The notes beneath the pieces are model-generated. The model saw only the letters and a program-made list of their open reading frames with translations. It had not been told where the DNA came from and did no database searches. A DNA stretch of 7,528 bases from JBBDRV01 sp040905285 (GTDB taxonomy: Bacteria; Bacteroidota; Rhodothermia; Balneolales; Balneolaceae): contig JBBDRV010000100.1 in assembly GCA_040905285.1 (NCBI GenBank), positions 1 through 7,528 on the forward strand, read 5' to 3'. A program made the position numbers and the translations under genes. How positions within the stretch are numbered: the first letter of the stretch is position 1; each line of letters starts with the position of its first letter. Below are positions 1 through 6,094 of this stretch, in pieces.

Positions 1-305
1 CCCTGATAATCCGCATTTGCTTTTACAGCCTCCAGGCACAAGTCGGCAAATGACTCCTTTGCATCAATCACGACGGCATCCTTGGCCCCCAGCTTGATTG
101 CCTTTTCCCTGATCTGGTCAAGATTGTCCGAGGTCTGGCCGATATTGATTGTCAGTGCGATCACCTCACACTCGTACTCCTCCCGGATCCATTTAAGCAT
201 CACGCTCGTATCCAGCCCTCCGGAGTAGAGCAGCAGGCAGGTGTCAAAACTTCCCTTTTCAGCTTCATGAGAAGCCACTTTCTTATATCCGGTTGTCTGT
301 TCCAT
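1..305 (-). CDS. argG: Argininosuccinate synthase, N-terminal part (cut by window edge)
   Basis: ArgG catalyses the ATP-dependent joining of citrulline and aspartate to argininosuccinate, the penultimate step of arginine synthesis, in the cytoplasm. Only the first 101 codons are present; the gene runs off the left edge. The diagnostic ATP-pyrophosphatase loop YSGGLDTS is at residues 27-34, followed by a family-typical stretch (CEVIALTINIGQ, then IREKAIKLGAKDAVVID, and ANADYQ near the edge). The ATG at 305 gives about 18 residues before the strand that leads into the loop, longer than the few residues usual in this family. A GTG at codon 10 is a possible later start, but would still leave an extension. 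A weak purine stretch (AAGAAG) lies just upstream of the ATG. It lies 64 bases after argF on the same strand, so the two are probably co-transcribed and share the attenuator upstream of argF. The family is certain; the exact start is less so. Confidence 0.95.
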   Translation of the reverse strand, partial: MEQTTGYKKVASHEAEKGSFDTCLLLYSGGLDTSVMLKWIREEYECEVIALTINIGQTSDNLDQIREKAIKLGAKDAVVIDAKESFADLCLEAVKANADYQ

Positions 306-369
306 TTGTTTATTCTTCTTTAAATTTCCGTTGCGTTGAAATTACCCCGATTCCGGCTGATTTGAAACC

Positions 370-1293
370 CTAACGGATCAGAGTGGCAAAAACCCCCTTG
401 GATACGACCATCCTGTTTTTTGCCTGTCTGTATATCCAGGAATCCGGGTGATCGATCACCTCTTCTGTCACCTCCATGCCCCGGTGGGCGGGGAGGCAGT
501 GCATGAACCCCACCCCGGGTTTGGCCTCCGACTGAATAGCCCCGTTCACCTGATACCGCTCAAAATGCCTGATCTTCTCATCCATCTGATCTTCTTCTCC
601 CATTGAGACAAAGGTATCGGTATAAATAACATCCGCATCCTTCACCGCTTCACGTGGATCGGCCGTATGGAAAAAGCTTCCGCCGTATTTTTTTGCCAGT
701 TTTCCAAAATACGCCAGATGCCCGTTTTTCCAGTAATATTTCTCAGGTCCCGCAAACCGGACGTCATGGCCGAATTTAAGGCCAATCTCGATAAGGGAAT
801 AGGCGACATTGTTTGAGTCGCCGACAAACGCAATGGTCACCCTCCGGTCTTCCCCGAACTGTTCCTGGATTGTGAACAGGTCGGCCATCGCCTGCATGGG
901 ATGGTGCCGGTCGCAAAGAGCGTTGATGATCGGGATTTCCGACTCGGCGGCCATCGCCTGGAGTGTCTCATGGCTGAAAACACGGGCAAAAATGGCGTCA
1001 CACCATTGCGCAACATTTTTCATGGTGTCGGTCATGGTTTCCCTGCATCCGAATACAGGGTCGACGCCGGATCCGAAAAGGATATCCGCATCGACATGGA
1101 TCACCCTGCCGTCCAGATGGTTGACAGCTACTTCAGTACCCACCTTGGTCCTCAGGGATGGTTTTTCAAATGCGAAAAGGATGTTTTTATGTTTCAGCGC
1201 CGGTTTGAATTCATTCTGGAGCTCCCGGCTCAGAGTGAGCATATCCTGAAGCTCATCCGGTTCGTAATCGCCGATTTTTAAAAAATGGTTCAT
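370..1293 (-). CDS. argF: Ornithine carbamoyltransferase
   Basis: It transfers the carbamoyl group of carbamoyl phosphate to ornithine, giving citrulline (cytoplasm, arginine synthesis). The protein is 307 residues, normal for the family. Visible motifs are the carbamoyl-phosphate loop SLRTK (46-50; the family usually has STRTR, with the key Arg kept as R48), HPMQ (131-134), DSNN (159-162), the ornithine-binding DTFVSMG (225-232 region), HCLPAHRG (265-272) and the late Arg in KNR (292-294). The SMG loop and HCLPAHRG argue for true ornithine as substrate, not N-acetyl- or N-succinylornithine, whose transferases carry a different sequence after HCLP. The start ATG at 1293 gives the expected short N-terminus; there is no Shine-Dalgarno sequence, as is common in Bacteroidota. 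It is the first large gene of a unit with argG, and a terminator 88 bases before the start codon, preceded by an Arg-rich leader peptide, suggests control by transcription attenuation. Confidence 0.95.
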   Translation of the reverse strand: MNHFLKIGDYEPDELQDMLTLSRELQNEFKPALKHKNILFAFEKPSLRTKVGTEVAVNHLDGRVIHVDADILFGSGVDPVFGCRETMTDTMKNVAQWCDAIFARVFSHETLQAMAAESEIPIINALCDRHHPMQAMADLFTIQEQFGEDRRVTIAFVGDSNNVAYSLIEIGLKFGHDVRFAGPEKYYWKNGHLAYFGKLAKKYGGSFFHTADPREAVKDADVIYTDTFVSMGEEDQMDEKIRHFERYQVNGAIQSEAKPGVGFMHCLPAHRGMEVTEEVIDHPDSWIYRQAKNRMVVSKGVFATLIR

Positions 1294-1381
1294 GAATATG
1301 GTCGTGGAAATTTTTGTTGACGGTTCAGGTTATATACAGGTTCATGTTGGATTCGGAGGCAGAAACTGCTTGCTGAAAAGC

Positions 1382-1416
1382 AAAAAAAAACCCGCTCAAA
1401 TGTGAATTCGAGTGGG
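1382..1416 (-). terminator. Intrinsic terminator in the argF leader (attenuator terminator)
   Basis: Read on the minus strand, CCCACUCGAAU (1416-1406) can pair with AUUUGAGCGGG (1401-1391) around a UCAC loop: 11 positions with one A-C mismatch and one G-U pair. Nine U follow (1390-1382). The U-tract exists only in the minus direction, so it would stop transcription heading towards argF. No complete minus-strand gene other than a 22-codon Arg-rich reading frame lies upstream, which makes it a leader terminator, not the end of a gene. Hairpin and U-tract are seen directly; the regulatory role is inferred. Confidence 0.85.
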
Positions 1417-1475
1417 CGTGCAAGTAATTTCCATGGAAACTACACTCATCTCACGCGCCCCTTGGGGCGGCGGCG
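1382..1475 (-). promoter_or_regulatory. Candidate ribosome-mediated arginine attenuator of argF-argG
   Basis: Four RNA segments with alternative pairing can be drawn by hand on the minus strand. Segment 1, CGCCC (1469-1465, in the Arg/Pro codons), pairs with segment 2, GGGCG (1460-1456). Segment 2 can instead pair with CGCCC (1418-1414), adding UG (1453-1452) with CA (1420-1419). That stem encloses a separate hairpin, GUAGUUUC (1443-1436) with GAAAUUAC (1431-1424). It takes away the three C at the foot of the terminator stem and so acts as an antiterminator. A second option is UGAGUG at the leader stop (1448-1443) pairing with CACUCG (1414-1409). A ribosome stalled at Arg codons 14-16 would block segment 1 and favour the antiterminator. 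One that reaches the stop codon would cover segment 2 and let the terminator (1416-1382) form. Pairings are seen in the sequence; the mechanism follows the known logic of his and trp type attenuators and is inferred. Confidence 0.72.
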
Positions 1476-1514
1476 AAAAGAAAATATTGCAATATTTGGT
1501 GTAGTTCTTTTCAT
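1446..1514 (-). CDS. Arginine-rich leader peptide (22 residues) upstream of argF
   Basis: A short frame runs from the ATG at 1514 to TGA at 1448-1446. It encodes 22 residues beginning MKRTTPNIAIF and ending RRRPKGRVR. Six of the 22 residues are Arg, including three consecutive CGC codons (R14-R16, 1475-1467), then R20 and R22 just before the stop. An in-frame ATG six bases upstream (1520) would add Met-Gly. The stop lies 29 bases before the terminator stem, the spacing expected of an attenuator in which the translating ribosome decides the RNA fold. The peptide itself probably has no function; translation speed through the Arg codons would report charged arginine tRNA. No Shine-Dalgarno sequence is seen, as for the other genes here. 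The promoter should lie right of 1520; a loose Bacteroidota -7 match, TATCTTTA (1533-1526), is too near the ATG to be convincing. A chance short frame is possible, but Arg codons, terminator and an arginine gene directly downstream together make that unlikely. Confidence 0.72.
   Translation of the reverse strand: MKRTTPNIAIFSFRRRPKGRVR
1482..1497. repeat. 16-base perfect palindrome inside the leader-peptide frame
   Basis: AAATATTGCAATATTT reads the same on both strands. It covers leader codons Asn7 to Phe11 and lies between the divergent argF unit and the first hydrolase gene. It could be an operator for a dimeric regulator or a weak A-U RNA hairpin. It does not resemble the ArgR box I know from E. 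coli closely enough for a call. Symmetry is seen; function is unknown. Confidence 0.4.
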
Positions 1515-1545
1515 TCCCATGAAGCTAAAGATATTCGTGTGTGAT

Positions 1546-2982
1546 ATGCAATACCTTTTATTGAAAATATTTCAGAAACTCCCGGTCCGGTTTTTACTGC
1601 AAAAAACACTCCGGCTCTTCTTTTGTCTCCTCATGCTCTCTGCCGGCCCCGGAGCCGCCATGCCGGCTGATCCGGAAGATGTTGCAGAGGGCTGGAAAGG
1701 CGCCGTCGCAACATCCGTCATCACCCCGGAACAATCCATGTGGATGTCGGGATATGTATCACGGGAGCGGCCATCGGAGGGGACACTGCATGATTTGAAG
1801 GCCAAAGCCCTTGCATTAGAGGATGCGGACGGTCATCAGGCCGTGCTCATTACCGCGGATATAAGAAATTTTCCAAAAAACCTGTCCGATGAGATCCGGG
1901 ACAGGATAGAAAGAGACTACGGCCTGTCCCGCGGGCAAATCCTTTTAAACAGCTCGCATACCCATACGGGACCTCTTCTGTTTACGGACCGGAATCACGT
2001 TTATCTCTCTTCACTGACATCCCCGCAGCTTGACAGGGTACGGCGGTATTCAGAAACACTGGTAAACAGGATTGTTTCCCTGGCAGGTGAAGCTCTTGAT
2101 AATCTGCAGCCCGTCCGGCTGCATGCGGGAAATGGAGTAACACGGTTTCAGGTAAACAGGCGAAACAATTCCGAGCAAAGCCTGCATGAACAGACGGAAC
2201 TGGCCGGGCCCAACGACTTCTCGGTCCCCGTGATTAAAATAGAGAAACCGTCGGGAGACCTGCTGGCTGTCGTATTCGGATACGCCTGCCATCCCACTGT
2301 TCTGAACGGGTACAGGTGGTCGGGTGATTACCCCGGATTTGCACAGCTTGAACTGGAGAAAACGTATCCGGGAACCACAGCTCTTTTTTTCCAGGGGGCC
2401 GGCGGAGATCAGAACCCGATCCCCCGCCGGACAGTGGCATTGGCTGAACAATACGGACGAACGCTCGCTTCTGCCGTCAGCAGGGTGCTTGGGGAGGAGA
2501 TGCGGCCGCTGCCGGCAGAACTGTCGACAGCCTATTCGGAAGTAGACCTGCCATTCAGCGATCTCCCCGCACAGAATGAATTGCAGCGCATTGCGGCGGA
2601 GACCCGGGGATATCAGCAGATATGGGCCGCTCATCAGCTTGACATCATGGAGCGGGGTGAAACACGGATGACAGAATACCCCTATCCCGTCCAGGTGTGG
2701 AAGCTTGGCGATCAGCCGGTAATAAGCCTGGGAGGTGAACTGGTCACGGATTATGCAATAGAGCTCAAGCGGATTTACGGTCAGGACAGTTTTATACTGG
2801 GCTATTCAAATGATGTAATGGCTTATATTCCGTCTGCAGGGATTCTCCGGGAAGGGGGATACGAAGGGGACACATCACACATGGTGAGAGGAATGCCTGC
2901 CGTATGGGATGCCACTGTTGAAACGGTTATACTCGGGGAAGTTCTTAAAGTGGCTGAACAGGCCGGGGTAACCGCTCCCTGA
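1546..2982 (+). CDS. Secreted neutral/alkaline ceramidase-like hydrolase, copy 1
   Basis: From the ATG at 1546 the protein has 478 residues. It starts with a basic, then hydrophobic export signal (about 20-38, ending SAGPGAA). The rest resembles the N-terminal catalytic domain of neutral/alkaline ceramidases (PF04734-like), zinc amidases that split ceramide into sphingosine and fatty acid. Probable zinc ligands are HTH (H138, H140), H249 in ACHPT, E398 in LGGE and a Tyr of GYSNDVMAYIP (Y420 or Y427). The segment GAGGDQNP (284-291) aligns with the ceramidase segment holding the nucleophilic Ser, but has Asn (N290). The C-terminal Ig-like domain of full ceramidases is absent. Start choice: a longer frame from GTG 1402 would begin inside the opposite-strand terminator hairpin and has no signal-like N-terminus, so it is rejected. 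ATG 1519 and TTG 1561 remain possible. It is followed after 87 bases by its paralogue. True substrate is unknown; other amides or esters are possible. Confidence 0.82.
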   Translation: MQYLLLKIFQKLPVRFLLQKTLRLFFCLLMLSAGPGAAMPADPEDVAEGWKGAVATSVITPEQSMWMSGYVSRERPSEGTLHDLKAKALALEDADGHQAVLITADIRNFPKNLSDEIRDRIERDYGLSRGQILLNSSHTHTGPLLFTDRNHVYLSSLTSPQLDRVRRYSETLVNRIVSLAGEALDNLQPVRLHAGNGVTRFQVNRRNNSEQSLHEQTELAGPNDFSVPVIKIEKPSGDLLAVVFGYACHPTVLNGYRWSGDYPGFAQLELEKTYPGTTALFFQGAGGDQNPIPRRTVALAEQYGRTLASAVSRVLGEEMRPLPAELSTAYSEVDLPFSDLPAQNELQRIAAETRGYQQIWAAHQLDIMERGETRMTEYPYPVQVWKLGDQPVISLGGELVTDYAIELKRIYGQDSFILGYSNDVMAYIPSAGILREGGYEGDTSHMVRGMPAVWDATVETVILGEVLKVAEQAGVTAP

Positions 2983-3069
2983 ACAGGGCCGGACAACGGG
3001 GAAGCCTTGTTTTCAGCGCAAAAAAAAACAGGTGGATCTAACGGTGATAATTGCTTATAAATACACACT

Positions 3070-4488
3070 ATGAAAGAAATCATGACTCTGCTGATATGGA
3101 TATCCGCAACCTTTTTCCTGCTCTGCACCTCCATCAGCGCAACTGCTGCGGGGAACGCGGGTGAAGACCGGGATGATTCCGGCAAAGCCGGACAGGGCTG
3201 GAAAGCGGGTGTCGCCAGTGTAAATATCACACCTCAAGCGCCGATGTGGATGGCCGGCTACGGCAACCGCGACAGGCCGTCGGAAGGGAAACTGCACGAT
3301 CTGTGGGCCAAGGCACTGGCGTTTGAAGATGAAAGCGGCAATCAGTCGATCCTGTTTACGACCGATCTGCTTGGATTCCCCAAAGGCATGTCCGACAGCA
3401 TCCGGGACCGCATAGAGTCGGAGTACGGATTGTCCCGTTCCCAGATCATACTGAACAGTTCCCATACCCATACCGCCCCCGTCCTGCAGGATGCCCTGGT
3501 GGATATCTATCCGCTCGACGATGAACAGTCGGAACGGATCGGGGAGTACAGCCGCCGGCTTGAGGGGATGATTGTCCGACTGGCGGGGGAAGCGCTGAAT
3601 TCCCTGGAGCCTGTACGGCTTTATGCGGAAAACGGTGTCACACGCTTTCAGGTAAACCGGCGGAACAACGATGCATCAGCCCTCGACCGGCAGACCTCGC
3701 TGAAGGGTCCAAATGATCATGCCGTACCGGTTATTAAAGCAGAGAACGAGTCAGGTGAACTCATCGCCGTTGCTTTCGGCTATGCCTGCCACCCGACCGT
3801 GTTAAGCGACTATAACTGGTCCGGCGATTATCCCGGTTTTGCACAGCTCGAACTGGAGAAAGCCTACCCCGGTGCGACAGCCCTGTTTTTCCAGGGAGCG
3901 GGGGCGGACCAGAATCCGCTGCCCCGGAGGTCTGTGGCCCTGGCACGACAGTACGGACAAGAACTGGCCGCAGCCGTCATGCGCGTGCTGGACGAGGATA
4001 TGCGGGAACTTTATCCGGAGCTGGCAACGGCATACACGGAAATTGACCTGTCGTTCTCCCGACCACCTACAGCCGAAGAGCTGTCACGGGTCAGCGAAGA
4101 GTCTGCCGGATATCAAAAGAGGTGGGCTGATCGCATGGGGCAAAAACTGGAACGGGGGGAATCCTTCATAACATCCTATCCCTATCCGCTGCAGGTTTGG
4201 CGCCTGGGAGAATTGCCGGTCATGACCCTTGGAGGGGAACTGGTGATTGAATATGCAACAGAGCTCAAAAAAATATTCGGTACGGATATCTTTGTAATGG
4301 GATATTCCAATGACGTTATGACGTATATTCCCACTGCGACCATCCTCAGGGAAGGCGGGTATGAAGGAGCCAGTGCCCACATGGTTTACGGGCTTCCGGC
4401 GACCTGGTCGTCGGGTGTGGAAACGGACATCCTCCATGAGATCGTCAGACTGGCCGAAGAAGCCGGTGTGCCGAAATACGAATATTAA
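3070..4488 (+). CDS. Secreted neutral/alkaline ceramidase-like hydrolase, copy 2
   Basis: A 472-residue exported protein, paralogous to the gene before it and colinear with it from the GWK motif (43-45) to the end, with more than half of positions identical by eye. The signal peptide is residues 1 to about 27 (hydrophobic core LLIWISATFFLLC, cleavage near ATAAG), followed by a short acidic, Gly-rich linker. Predicted zinc ligands are H132 and H134 in SSHTHT, H241 in ACHPT, E390 in LGGE, and Y412 or Y419 in GYSNDVMTYIP. The segment GAGADQNP (276-283) has N282 at the catalytic-Ser position of true ceramidases. REGGYEG (427-433) near the C-terminus is also kept in both copies. The largest differences between copies are in the loop after HTHT (135-160) and in the helix around 330-365. 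The start ATG at 3070 has no Shine-Dalgarno sequence; an AT-rich TTATAAAT lies just before it. The fold assignment is fairly safe; the substrate is not known. Confidence 0.87.
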   Translation: MKEIMTLLIWISATFFLLCTSISATAAGNAGEDRDDSGKAGQGWKAGVASVNITPQAPMWMAGYGNRDRPSEGKLHDLWAKALAFEDESGNQSILFTTDLLGFPKGMSDSIRDRIESEYGLSRSQIILNSSHTHTAPVLQDALVDIYPLDDEQSERIGEYSRRLEGMIVRLAGEALNSLEPVRLYAENGVTRFQVNRRNNDASALDRQTSLKGPNDHAVPVIKAENESGELIAVAFGYACHPTVLSDYNWSGDYPGFAQLELEKAYPGATALFFQGAGADQNPLPRRSVALARQYGQELAAAVMRVLDEDMRELYPELATAYTEIDLSFSRPPTAEELSRVSEESAGYQKRWADRMGQKLERGESFITSYPYPLQVWRLGELPVMTLGGELVIEYATELKKIFGTDIFVMGYSNDVMTYIPTATILREGGYEGASAHMVYGLPATWSSGVETDILHEIVRLAEEAGVPKYEY

Positions 4489-4552
4489 TGCCGGAAAATC
4501 CGGACTGTTTATCAGTGTTTAATTATCAGACCTGTTTGATCACCTGACGTTT

Positions 4553-5956
4553 ATGAATAAAAAAGACAATACCACGAATAAAGACAGAACCACCTTCCTT
4601 GCCGCTTTCGCTTTCATGGCAGCTTTCCTCGCAGGAACAGGGTGTGAACCTGCACAAAACGGCCGGGACCAGTCATCAGACCCGGACGAACCGTTAACAG
4701 CACAGTACTACTACTCGGGATTTGATTCCACGAGCAATACCTATAACTCCATTTCAACAGCCAGTGACGGAAGGGTCTATTATGTACTCTCCTCCGGCTC
4801 CATGGACAAGGGAGGACAGGCTTATGTGTATGACCCGGAGACAGACCAGGTGGAGTTTCTAGCCGACCTTACAGAAATCAGCGGGGAGAACGAACAGAAT
4901 ACCATCCCGCAGGGCAAAAGCCACGTCAATTTTTTTGAAAGAAACGGCAGGCTCTATTTTGCAACGCACCTGGGTGTGTATGAAAAAATTAACGGAATAG
5001 AACTGATCCCGCAAAATCTTCCCGACGGATACGAGCCCTATCCCGGAGGACATTTCCTCTCCTATGACATGGAGACCGGCGAGTTTGAAAAGCTGGCAAC
5101 GGCCCCCGGCGGCGAAGGCATTATCACCATGAGGATGGATCAGGAGCGCGGCCACATTTACGGAATAACCTGGCCGTCCGGATATTTTCTCCATTACGAC
5201 GTGGAAAACGGAACTTTGAAAAATATGGGCCGGATTTCCGGACGGGGTGAAGCGGGCACACCCGGGGATGATTTCAGGGTTCTCCCCCGGTCCATGGTGG
5301 TAGATCCGGAAAGCGGTACGGTCTACTACTCGACAGCCGATGGGGACATCCATGGTTATAATCCGGTTTCGGAATCCATCGATATTGTCGAGGGAGTCAG
5401 CATGAGGCTTGACTATTTCGGTCAATACGACCCCACCCGTCCGGGGGATATGGCCTATCACTGGCGTAAAATCGTCTGGTATCCGGAAGAGGAGGTGGCT
5501 TACGGGGTTCACGCCACGTCAGGGTATCTGTTCAGGTTCGATCCCCGCGAGCCGTCTCTCGAAGTTGTGGAGAGAATTACCTCCGAGCCGTCAAAAAGAA
5601 CCGGAATGTTTGACCAGTTCTATTACGGGTACCTGGGTTTCGACCTCGGCCCCGACGGGGAGACGCTGTATTACCTTACCGGCAGTCCCGCCTATATCGA
5701 CGGCAAACGGGTAGAAAGAGATGAAGAGATCCTGATAGGAGCCAGGGGACTTGAAAATCTGCACCTTGTAACCTATCACATCCCCGACAGGAAGTATACC
5801 GATCACGGACCGATCTATTATCCGGATGGCAGCTGGCCTACCTATGCCAATTCCATTGCCGTCGGCCATGACGGCAGTGTCTATACCATAGCGCGCCATG
5901 AACGGGACGGCAATGTCATCATGGACCTGGTGAAAATACCTTCACCGTTTGAATAA
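4553..5956 (+). CDS. Predicted seven-bladed beta-propeller lipoprotein, copy 1
   Basis: I do not recognise a named family. The 467-residue protein has a basic N-terminus, a hydrophobic stretch (15-28) and a Cys at 31 in LAGTGC. This is an imperfect lipobox (Gly at -3) but fits a lipoprotein anchored to the envelope. After an acidic linker, seven repeat units of about 35-65 residues can be drawn. Each has a strand like GRVYYVLS or GTVYYSTA and then an aromatic-Asp turn such as VYDPETDQ, SYDMETGE, HYDVENG, GYNPVSE or RFDPREP. Approximate units are 65-107, 119-183, 189-228, 241-281, 302-343, 357-422 and 432-463, typical of a seven-bladed propeller. No catalytic motif is evident. The gene lies 64 bases after the second ceramidase-like gene, so joint expression is likely, and it is followed by its own paralogue. 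Candidate roles are substrate binding, or a lyase or lactonase activity like those of other propeller enzymes; none is shown. Confidence 0.82.
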   Translation: MNKKDNTTNKDRTTFLAAFAFMAAFLAGTGCEPAQNGRDQSSDPDEPLTAQYYYSGFDSTSNTYNSISTASDGRVYYVLSSGSMDKGGQAYVYDPETDQVEFLADLTEISGENEQNTIPQGKSHVNFFERNGRLYFATHLGVYEKINGIELIPQNLPDGYEPYPGGHFLSYDMETGEFEKLATAPGGEGIITMRMDQERGHIYGITWPSGYFLHYDVENGTLKNMGRISGRGEAGTPGDDFRVLPRSMVVDPESGTVYYSTADGDIHGYNPVSESIDIVEGVSMRLDYFGQYDPTRPGDMAYHWRKIVWYPEEEVAYGVHATSGYLFRFDPREPSLEVVERITSEPSKRTGMFDQFYYGYLGFDLGPDGETLYYLTGSPAYIDGKRVERDEEILIGARGLENLHLVTYHIPDRKYTDHGPIYYPDGSWPTYANSIAVGHDGSVYTIARHERDGNVIMDLVKIPSPFE

Positions 5957-6022
5957 GAACGAATGCCTGTAAAACCTTTATACCGTCTTTTTCAAGCCGG
6001 TTGCATTGAATTGCAGGAAAAA

Positions 6023-6053
6023 TTTTCTTATGGATTAATTATTAATACATTTA
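6023..6053 (+). promoter_or_regulatory. Possible Bacteroidota-type promoter before the last gene
   Basis: In the AT-rich part of the 138-base gap, TTTTC (6023-6027) and TACATTTA (6046-6053) are 18 bases apart. They loosely match the Bacteroidota pattern TTTG and TAnnTTTG. Between and partly overlapping them is the symmetric pair ATTAAT-T-ATTAAT (6034-6046). The gap is the largest of this gene row, so a separate promoter would make sense. The match is imperfect and the region is AT-rich enough for chance. Confidence 0.25.
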
Positions 6054-6094
6054 CCCACGGGTTTTAAACAGTTTAACAAACCATTCGGAAAACC

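Noticed and set aside
809..1281. Plus-strand open frames of 146 and 126 codons opposite argF
   Set aside because: They lie fully antisense to a gene with clear catalytic motifs, have no recognisable domain and look like codon-bias shadows.
370..1293. N-acetyl- or N-succinylornithine carbamoyltransferase instead of argF
   Set aside because: The DTFVSMG ornithine loop and HCLPAHRG are those of ordinary ornithine carbamoyltransferase.
2975..2988. CCCT-GAAC-AGGG repeat at the end of the first hydrolase gene as a terminator
   Set aside because: Four-pair stem overlapping the stop codon, with no T-tract; most likely chance.
3046..3069. TTATAAAT before the second hydrolase gene as a promoter
   Set aside because: It would put the start of transcription almost on the start codon and has no convincing upstream element, so it is not listed as a feature.
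4491..4503. Hairpin CCGGA-AAA-TCCGG after the second hydrolase gene as a terminator
   Set aside because: Only five pairs and no run of T follows (ACTGTTTATC), and the next gene begins 50 bases later in the same direction.
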